Part shown: in pieces, positions 35,001 through 44,100 of the stretch
How the letters are laid out: the number at the start of each line of letters is the position of its first letter
How positions within the stretch are numbered: position 1 is the stretch's first letter
DNA from: Pontederia crassipes
Taxonomy: Eukaryota; Streptophyta; Magnoliopsida; Commelinales; Pontederiaceae
DNA length: 64,000 bases
Direction: 5' to 3'
NCBI GenBank assembly: GCA_030549335.1
Contig: JAUKPH010000017.1
Span: 3,279,001-3,343,000 of the forward strand
The notes under the pieces: generated by a model
Seen by the model: only the letters and a program-made list of their open reading frames with translations
What the model was told of the DNA's origin: nothing
Databases searched by the model: none
Program-made: the position numbers and the translations under genes

Positions 35001-36461
35001 TCCCCTGAGTCCCCTCCTTATTTCCTTCCATTCCTCCAATGAAACCATACCAACCCTACATCCCTCCTGCACGGAAATGTGGATCAACATGTTAGCCCAT
35101 CACCCTTTCCCTCCTCACCTCGTTGAAAATTTTTCCAATCTCATTATCCTTTCATTCCCCACTTGGGAGTGCATGTGTATCTTCTCAATTTACATTAACA
35201 AATTCTATCTCCCAACCCATTTTAGAAGACATACAAGACATGTTCTATAACAACAGAATTTAACATGTTATCCTCTTGCCCTGTAGGGAAATATCTACTT
35301 CAGTGGAAAGACTAAATAACCCAGATTGACTTGAGGATCCATCTATATTCAGTTGCCAGATTCCTTTTCGTATAATATGTCTTGGGCTCCACAACGCATC
35401 CTGTGGTTTTCTCCCGACCCACTAATTTGCCACACTCAAGATTATCATTGTTATTGTGGCCAATTTGCTTACAACGGTGATGAAGGGGGAAAAACCAATG
35501 TTGAGGCTTTGGCCGTACTATCCACAGCGCAAGCATATTAGCTTAGCTTAAGAATATAGCAAAATGTGCTCTGAAACCGCACACACACCAGTATATTGGA
35601 TGTCCCTATGAAACCTAGAATCTGCAAATGCTAGATGGAAGACAGTTGCACTTCCTATTTAAACAAGTAGACAACATAAGTACCATCCTCAATTCTCGGA
35701 AACATCAAGGTGCGACTGCAAAAAAATGTTAGGCATTGACGCATTGTATTGAACAATCACATATTTCACACAACAAGCCGTTTTCTCCATGCAACATGTT
35801 GCCCTTTTATATGAAGTAGTGTGAAATGATAATAAAATCTTTTTAGGCTTAGCATGTTGCTCTTTTGTATAAAATAGTGTGATGATTATAAAATCTTTTC
35901 TAAACTTAGCAAGGAAATTAAATTAAAAAGAAAAGTTCCCAACCTAGGCAAAGCTCCTGTCTTTGGACATAACGAAGTTTGTACCTTGATTAATGAAATC
36001 ACTTCTCCTCCAATGAGGCTATAAGTTTGTTCCAGATTTCCAGTTATGTCTAAGTTCACACCTAAAAAATATGCTGTATTCTCTATCTTTTCTTTTCTAT
36101 CAGAAGTGTCCCAAAAAGATAATTCCAGCGTTCATAGAACATGGCTGGCATCTCGGAAGAACTTGTTGAAATAAAAAAAAAGGCGAAACTAAGAGTAAAA
36201 CCTACCGATATTTTTACCGCCACGGTATCTAAAAATTAAGAGAGGAGTGGTGATTTGTACCTCAAGATTAAGGCCGAGGCGGACGCCCTGCAGCTCCTTA
36301 CGAAACTTGAAGAAGAACTCGGAGGGTACCAGGTTGATGTTATAAAGCTCGTCGATAGGCAGCGGCTCGCCATCGCCTTCCTCCTGCCCCGGCCGGCGGC
36401 CCCCGAACCCCGCCGGCGAATTCGACGTTCTTGTGGTGGTGGTGGTGATAGTAGAAGCCAT
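32055..36461 (-). CDS. Plant protein of unknown function, five exons
   Basis: Exons in order: 36461-36218, 36061-35985, 34701-34549, 32552-32377 and 32172-32055, giving 255 residues with all phases matched. The N terminus (MASTITTTTTRTSNSPAGFG) is Thr/Ser-rich and could be a targeting region. The body has alternating hydrophobic stretches, for example NLVPSEFFFKFRKELQGVRL, AKLVFKPSGLDRRWKLIYEP, GIGHNFHLNAIGWKWKLSTC and LCPGVDLRIGWRAEYVLPEI. That pattern suggests beta strands, perhaps a membrane barrel, but this is inference. I recognise the sequence as a conserved plant family without an assigned role (possibly the DUF7781 group). A nearer donor at 36261/36260 would remove the end of exon 1, and skipping exon 2 would then still join in frame, so a 215-residue isoform is possible. 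Introns are rich in small insertions. Confidence 0.8.
32870..32927 (+). mobile_element. 26-bp A-rich insert with 16-bp duplication
   Basis: 32886-32911 reads actttctc followed by an A-rich run, flanked by two copies of GAAAATATGAGTGACT at 32870-32885 and 32912-32927. A direct duplication around a poly(A) tract is the mark of target-primed reverse transcription, so this is probably a severely truncated LINE insertion. Confidence 0.65.
33751..33786 (+). mobile_element. 14-bp A-rich insert with 11-bp duplication
   Basis: GCTCCTAAAAAAAG (33762-33775) is flanked by TATCATCAAAT on both sides. The insert ends like the L1-type elements here (ctcctNAAAAA). It lies in an intron of the 255-residue gene. 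Confidence 0.55.
34790..34821. repeat. 10-bp A-rich insert between 11-bp repeats
   Basis: CAATTAACAAA occurs at 34790-34800 and 34811-34821 around AAAAAAATTC. It could be a micro-insertion like the others, or slippage in an A-rich tract, so support is weaker. Confidence 0.4.
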
Positions 36462-36661
36462 CTGCTTGTCTACAGATCGAGAACACAAACGGAGCACCGC
36501 ACTCCCAAAACGAAGTGGGGATTCAAAATCAACAAATTAAGAAAAAAAATAATGGAAAGGAAAATACCGCTTAAAATAAAATATAGTAATATATAGTTCA
36601 AATACTTTTGTTAAAACATTCTCGGCTGATTTAATTTAGTGTTATTTTCTTTGACCATCCT

Positions 36662-37151
36662 TAAATTATCACATCTCATATTACGAATTTTATTTTTTTA
36701 GTCCCTAAATTATGACGTTTTTTTTTTCAATTTGATCCTCATTATTATTTTTTTCATATTTGTGAAAAGTCCATTATAACTCTGTCTTAAGTGTTAATCC
36801 ATTTTTACATAAATAATATATAATAATAAATATAAAAAAATAACGAGATACCATGTGTCATCAGAGAGGAACGCATAGGGGGACGGCGACCCCCACCCTC
36901 TCTTTCCCTGCGCGGGAAAGAGAGGGGGGAGGGGGATCGCCGGCCCCCTCTGCATCGACGACGATGCAGAGGGGGCCGACGACACTTAAGGTAGTGTATA
37001 ATGAATTTTTTATAAATGTAAAAAATAAAAAATAACGAAGAAGTCGAAGAAATTGGACGGAATGATCAAATTGAAAAAATCGTGATAATTTAGGGACTCA
37101 AAAAACGAAATTCGTAATTTAAAGTTAAATATAAAAAATTGTGATAATTTA
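36662..37151. mobile_element. MITE with roughly 85-bp inverted repeats
   Basis: Left and right ends are reverse complements over about 85 bases: TAAATTATCAC, then 'attacgaattt', 'gtccctaaattat' and 'ttcaatttgatc' on both. The 490-bp interior has a GC-rich 'ccctctctttccctgcgcg' palindromic core. Long TIRs suggest a Mutator-type MITE. No clean target duplication was seen. It starts about 200 bp upstream of the ATG at 36461, in the likely promoter of that gene. Confidence 0.65.
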
Positions 37152-38172
37152 GAAATAATAAGTGGAAATAATAGCTAATAGTTTCAGAAAAAAAATGTAA
37201 GTTACTAGAAACTTTAAAGTTTTCTTTTTTCTTTATCCAGATGCCAATAGAAAGTTCGAACCCTAAAATCAACTAAAGAAAGATTTAAAAAATTGTTTAT
37301 TAAACACAAATACGATAATATTCACTGAAAAATAAGTAATATAAAATTTATGGGAATATTTTCGGAATACATTACGGTTTTCTTATTTTTTTTAGACTAA
37401 TTAATTATATTTATTTGATCCGTATCACATAAGACAATATACATTGACGTACTATGCTAGAAAATGGTTTTCTTAAATATTTATTTCAAGATTGTATACG
37501 GCTGTTTTATTTTAACAAAATCGTTTTTATTACAAAGAGAACAGCATCCTGATAAACTGAAAAATGACGAGATTAAAAATTTTGTATTTCTTCAAATAAA
37601 CAAAATTAATATTTTTTGTTACAGAAAAAAAAAAGATGAATCGAAAAATGGAAAGACATAATTTTCATTGGTCAGAAGCCCATTAGTACTGCACAGTCTG
37701 CACCACGCTTTGTTTCCATCAAGTCATCAATAATATTATAGCTTTAGAAGTCAAATAAATAAATCATGATTCGGCATTTTGAAATCAATACCTATAAATC
37801 TTAAGAATTAAATAAAAGGAATTAAATTATGGGCATCACTGTTACCACTCCATCATGCGAGTGCTGAAAGAGAACTGCTCCAAGTGGAATCTTCATGTTT
37901 CGAGGGATTAAACATTTTACATTAATCTTCATGTTTCTTTTTCTTGAAAAAAAAAAAAGAAAACAATGATGATTTAGAGATTCCAAGTGGAATCTTCTCC
38001 TCACTTACAAGGTCCTCATTGTCCATTACTTGTGTTGGTACTGCAAAAAGAAACTTAAATTTTGTATGAGAGCTTACAATTGATATATCAATCTGATGGA
38101 AAGTGCTGCCAAATAACTCCTAAACTAGCAAAGAAGATGATGACCTTGATCTCATTGAGCTCTCAAGAGCAG
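37152..38172. other. AT-rich intergenic DNA
   Basis: No gene is visible. The end next to 38172 should be the 3' UTR of the DUF1279 gene. There are two short repeats of 'tggaatcttc' near 37885 and 37988. Confidence 0.45.
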
Positions 38173-41100
38173 TTATGCTGAAAGCAACGTCAGTCCCAGG
38201 AATAGCAACAGGGCTAATGCCAAACATAGGCCAACTATTGCGGCGAAAGCCTGTAAAAGGAAAACAGAGAAAGAAATCACAAAGCAGAAAAAAGGAAGGA
38301 AAGATATAGGCATTCAAATCATGTTGGAGGAGGTTGAGCTTGAAAGAGAGGAAAGATGCAGATGCTAGATCTGAATTCCCACTCACCTTTCCCTCGGATT
38401 CAAAGTCGAACTTAGCAGTGAACCATGTTAGTCCTTTAGCAACAACTGGAGCCAATGCAAGAGCTCTGGAAAAATAAGCCGATTTTCAGATTCACTAAGG
38501 GGGAATCAAGACGAAGTGCAGCAGCTCGTCTGCATCATTCTGCAGTTAAATGTTCTCAAAAGTTCGTGCAGTGAGTCATATCAAGCAGAATGAATGATTT
38601 CTAATTAACGCAAAAATAGGTAGAAAAGGTATCACAGAAATGTAGATTTGAATAATATAATGTGGAACTAGGTCCGTTTCAGTAGTTAGAGTTACGATTT
38701 CTTGATCAAGTTTAGGCAACAAAACTTACCCCCCAGCTCGCACAATCTTTGTGACTTGGCTGCCAGCCCACACCATTACCATGATTTTCAGAAACCTATA
38801 TAATCACAGGAAGACTTTCTGCTCAATTCACAAAGCACTGAAGTATAAGAGCAAGTTAGCAAGCTTGTCATTGACCTTTCAACTGCTGCGAGATATCCCA
38901 TTCTCCCAGGGTTTGGTGAAAAATAAAACCTGAACAAAAATGTGATTAGATACATCAAAATACATTGACTTCGTTACTGAGGTAGTGGAAAATGGATCAG
39001 GTAAGAGGTTCATCTAGCTAGAGGTGTGACCTGTCGGACCCAACCACAACCCGGTAGGTGGTTGAGTCAGGTGCAGATTGGAAATGCCAGTCCGATTCAA
39101 CCCATTCAATCCGACCCGAAGCCTGAATATTTTTTACTTTTTTTCTGTTGTCATTTTTTATTTAATTTTAAGCTTATATTTGATTTATGATTTGAAAATA
39201 TATTGAATTAATATTTCAAAAGTTGAAATAATAATTAAATATTGGGGAAACTTATTTAAGCTTTAGAAATTATAATGAATATGAAATAATTTTGTATATT
39301 ATATAATGCAAAAAATGATGGTCGGGTGATTTGACCTAAGTCGGGTTGGATCAGATCCAATATCAAATTTGAGAACAACCCTACATCTAGGGTCACCAAA
39401 AAACTTGAGCAAAACCAATACATGAGTAGTTTTTTTTCTTAGGGGAATACATGAGTAGTTTAACTTTTGGTTTCCAACGCTTGGGTCACTAAATTACATA
39501 ACATCACAGTCGTTCTCCAATAGATTACCAACAAAAATAAGATGCATAAGTGCCCATGACGTAGCCATGCCGCATCAAGAATTTGTGATAAAAAAATATT
39601 ATTACTGTATTTCAAATTGTTGTTTTACCCTTTTATTCCCTTCATCTTTAACTCCAAAGTTTCTTTTTTATCATGACTTCCTCTTTTCATGTCATTGACT
39701 CCTTTTTTGGCCAATCACACTCTGATGCACTCCCATTTTAGTCAACCATAGCTTGATGACGCTTTGATGTTCCAGTGGACTTTATTCTCCGTTCATTTTC
39801 CCTTCATCACCCATTTCCCTTCTCCTCTTGCTTTGCCATTGTTTTTTTTCCCTTTTCTGGAAGTGCTCATTCTTTTATTAAATTCTACCAGTGACTTTTT
39901 CTTTTTGTTCGTAAGGTATTCTTATTTGTAAGGTATTCCTACAAAAAAACAATTCACAGGATAAAAATCTTCTAACAAGAAATGCGTACTAGCTAAGCTA
40001 TTATGTCCAATTTTGGTGTGATTTCTTCTTAGAAAGGGTGCCAGATAAAAAGATAATAATCATGATTGCAGAGAAGCTTGTTTTGAGGATCCAACTAAAC
40101 AAGAACTAACAAATATTTTTTTTTTTTTGAGGAGAAAAAGGATGACTACCAAATTGTGTGGTTGTCATCCAGGTATATATATATAGAACTAACAAATATT
40201 ACCTAAATTGAAATAGTGGTAATTGAATTAGGTTGAGATCAGAAACATTCTTTTTTTCTTTTAACAGAGAAGGGCATAGAAGACACTCTTACATCACATT
40301 TCTCGTTATATGTGACAAAAATGAGCATTCTACGTGAGATATCCAACTAAATTCTAACATTTCCTTTGTCCATTTAAGAATTTAAAATACCATGATCTTT
40401 GAAGAGGTCATTGTTATTTTACATACTCAATTCTAACATAGAACCCGATCAACTTTTTCCTTGTTACGATTTGAACAAAGAATGCCAAAATCACTTTGAC
40501 AAAAAAAATATTATGAGGCTAGCTAAGCCAGTGGTATGGTCCATTTTTATAAAACAGAATCACCTTACCCGCATTAAACAGATAATATATTTCTGACTGT
40601 AATTATTACAGTGAAATTCTCCACATTAAGAACTACAAAGCATAAAAAAACTTACCAAACAACTAGAAAGGTTGTCAAATAATATGCAGTATTAAGTAGT
40701 CCATATGACAATATTCCAGCAACTCCATATTTCTTAAGCTTTTCAACCAATCTGTGGAAATAATATAATAATAAGAAAGTTTATCAGATACATTGAAGCA
40801 AACATAAGATCAACTCAAACAAAAAGAAGAACCTGACTACTTGAAATACAACACAAATTATTTCTTGTATTTTCTTCTCATGGAGGAACTAACATAATCC
40901 ACTCACTCATGAAAGTTTTTCGGAAGGTTAACCCAAAGGACAATAAAGGAAAAGACAGAAAGGTGTATTCCTGTTCATTAGTTCTAAAGTGGCTTTCTTT
41001 CTGTGCAATGGTCTAGAGGTCCCGAAAGCTACGAGTTCTGATTTTATCTTTTACTTGGATGCTCTTTTACCAAGTTCTTCATGTTCTAATTTTCTGTAAT

Positions 41101-44100
41101 ACAACAACAACAACAACAAAGCCTTATCCCACTAGGTGGGGTCGGCTACATGTTCATGAGATTCGACAGAGTTTTACGCTGGCTGTCGGGGCCTAACACA
41201 ACCCTCCTCTTTTATCCGGGCTTGGGACCGGCTATAAAACATAGGCGGAGTTTACAAATATAATAGAATTATTAATTTAAAAATATAACTTTCAGTATTA
41301 TTGGAAAAATCAGAATAATTTGAAAATATAAGTTTCAGCAAGATGAAAAGTTTAGTAATACACCTAAGCTCATATCCATCTTTTTCTCAGTCATAGCAAT
41401 TGCTTCAGTAGCTTCTATGGGCAGTGTCTTGGTCTCCATTGGATTCTTCATGTTCTAATTTTCTGTAATAGAGATTTTATATTCTATTTAAAAGGCAAAA
41501 CTAATTGAATCTTGTTATTAGTTGAGTTAATTAAACTTTCGATTTCTTTTGATAATGCTTAATGTCTTTTCATGAGTGATTTCATTTCTGATATTAGATT
41601 ACGAACCTATAGGAGGGGTGATTAGCTTCAGTAATTATTATTGCTTTGAGAATTGATCTTTTAATTCTAAGTTGAAGCATACATAACGTGTGTTTAGTAA
41701 CTCATCGTTTGTGCCGAATGTTATGCGGTCTATTGTTCCATGAAGTATTGACAGTCTAGGAGATAGATATTAATTCATCTTAATATTTTGCTAAATTTCT
41801 TATCAGAGAGTGGGGTTTTGGCTAGTTGGTTTCTTTTTGTGACCTTGGTCACCCTGAGAGCCTACACCTGTACATCTCTTCACATTTCTATATACTACTG
41901 GATGACAACCACAACTCTGGTGGTCATTCTTTTTTTTCCTCAAAAAAAAAAATGTTTTGCTAAATTGAGAATTGACTCATTGTTTACGGTTTTTAGTTTT
42001 GCCAAAAGTTTAAGGTAGTTTGGTTTTTTAGTATTGAAAAAGTCAATACATTAGGTACTCCTAATCTGTCATAAGAATCAAATCTGTTGCTTATTGTTAT
42101 AACTCAACATCATAGTGATCATACACGTTTACCTTTACATTAGTCATCTATCATCCCAAGGTTCAACAGTAATTTAATTTTTGTTATTTAATTTTCTGCA
42201 CATTTATTTTCTATTTATAATATCAGAAATCATTATTTCTCCTAGTAGGTTATTGTGATAAAATAGAGTTAAATAGTTCCTCGTGGGATCGACAACTTTT
42301 TTTTGAGGAGAAAAAGGATGACCCCCAGAGTTGTGGTTGTCATCCACACATCTATATATATAACTGTGGAATGGAAATATTGTACATATGTAGGCTCTCA
42401 AAGGAGAGCAGCAAGGAAACAGAAAATCTCTCTTCTAACCCTGCTCCCAGAACAAACAGGAAAAGTGGTGGGACTCAAAACAAAAAGACATCTCTCCTAC
42501 CAAAAGTGACCCGAGCTCGTTCACTCTCCACCTCTTTCAACAAAACACAGTGCTCATCCGCTGTGGGTGCCTCTAGCATGTGGAATCACAGGACCGCCAC
42601 CCGGGGGGAGGAAAACAAACACTTCCCACCCATCTGCCGCTCCCAATGTTGGCCCATACAATCCATATGGTTAGCTTCATTGACTCATCAAGGTCGTTCC
42701 CCTATTATGGGGCCACCCCTCTTGCTAGTGGCCGCCGGCGTGTGTGGCGGAAGCCGGCAGCCTCCGCAACTAGGCGAACCTCCTCATCCGTCCACCTGGC
42801 AAGAAGGTGCCCCCCCTCAACAACTTCAGCGGTGGTCGGCAGATCTGGCTCGGTCTACGGAGCACCCCCCACCACTGCCTTATGGGGCGACGGCGATGAA
42901 GGCTGCATGGGCAACTGCTGTGTTGCTACCGACGGCGACTGCTGTGCGTTCGGCTGCTGGCCTGCTGGCTGTGGCGGCGCTGAGCGTCTCTTGTGGCTGC
43001 CCCTAGAATGGGAGAGCAGCCGCTGTAATGGTCGGTGTAAGGCCACTCCCCTTTTTGGTGGTCGCCGTCGAGTGTGGCGGAGGCTGGCAGCATCTACACC
43101 TGGGCGAACCTCCCCGTTCGCCCTCTTGGCGCGGAGGTGCACCCCAACTTCCTTGTCATCAGCAGTCAGCGGGTCCCACACGGTCCGCCGTGCACCCCCC
43201 ACCACAGGCTGCTGGGGAAGTGGCAATGATGACTGCACGGATGGCTGCAAATTCCGAGTGGGCAACAGCTGTCCTGCTGGCGGCGTGACAGCCTGTGCAG
43301 GCCGACGCCGCTGATAACAGAGGAGGGGAGTTACTGGATCATCGTCAGTGGGTGTGATAGTCACCGGGATGATATCTGGAATGCCAGTGATAGTGGGTGG
43401 TGTGAACCGTGGTGGGACTGGAGATGTCTGGCTTGGGTCGAAGGAAAGGGGCAAAGCTGACAAAGATGGGGTTATGGGCATGGTGGCGGTGGTGGAGGGG
43501 AGGACCGGTGCATTGTCGGACTGAAGCGAGTCAGTAAGGAAAGGAGAGTGGGGTGGGGTCGACTGGTCACCAATGCGGGGGTGGGAGGGCAGCTTCACAG
43601 GCTCGCCGAGGGCGGGGATGGTTAAATTCGGATTCGAGTCAGCTTGGGCTCGAAGTTGGGATCGCAGGTGGGCTCGGCGGGCAGGTTCAGAGTGGGCGCG
43701 AAGGTGGTGGGTCTCGGCTGCATTGGATGGTGGGATTGGGTCCTGGAAATTTGGGTTATTGAGTTCAAGGTAGGAGGCCGTTGAGTCAACTTGCGAGTGT
43801 GTGTCAGCACCAGGATGGGTTGGGTTAAGCAGTTGGTTGGGATTTTGAGTTAGGGTACGGCTCCTGAGTGTGCTCTGCTTGTGCATTGTCGGGCGCGCCT
43901 GACCTGCGACCGGCGTCTGGGCAGCAGAGGATCGTGGTGACTGCAGAGGGTGACCAGCGACCACCTCAGCCCACGACGAGACACCATCCGAGTAATGCAG
44001 CTTGAGGGTGAAGCTATCGGTGCCGGCGTAGAGAGTCAACGTCGATGGGAGATTGCATTCTGAACTCCTCCTTGCAGCGCCGACCAAGTTGTCGTCGCAC

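Noticed and set aside
34866..35541. Frames on both strands that look partly coding
   Set aside because: They lie in intron 2 of the 255-residue gene, no domain could be recognised, and phase-matched exons skip the interval. They may be repeat DNA.
42371..43314. Plus-strand frames of 211 and 244 codons
   Set aside because: They lie opposite the LINE ORF1-like frame in GC-rich DNA and have no recognisable motif.
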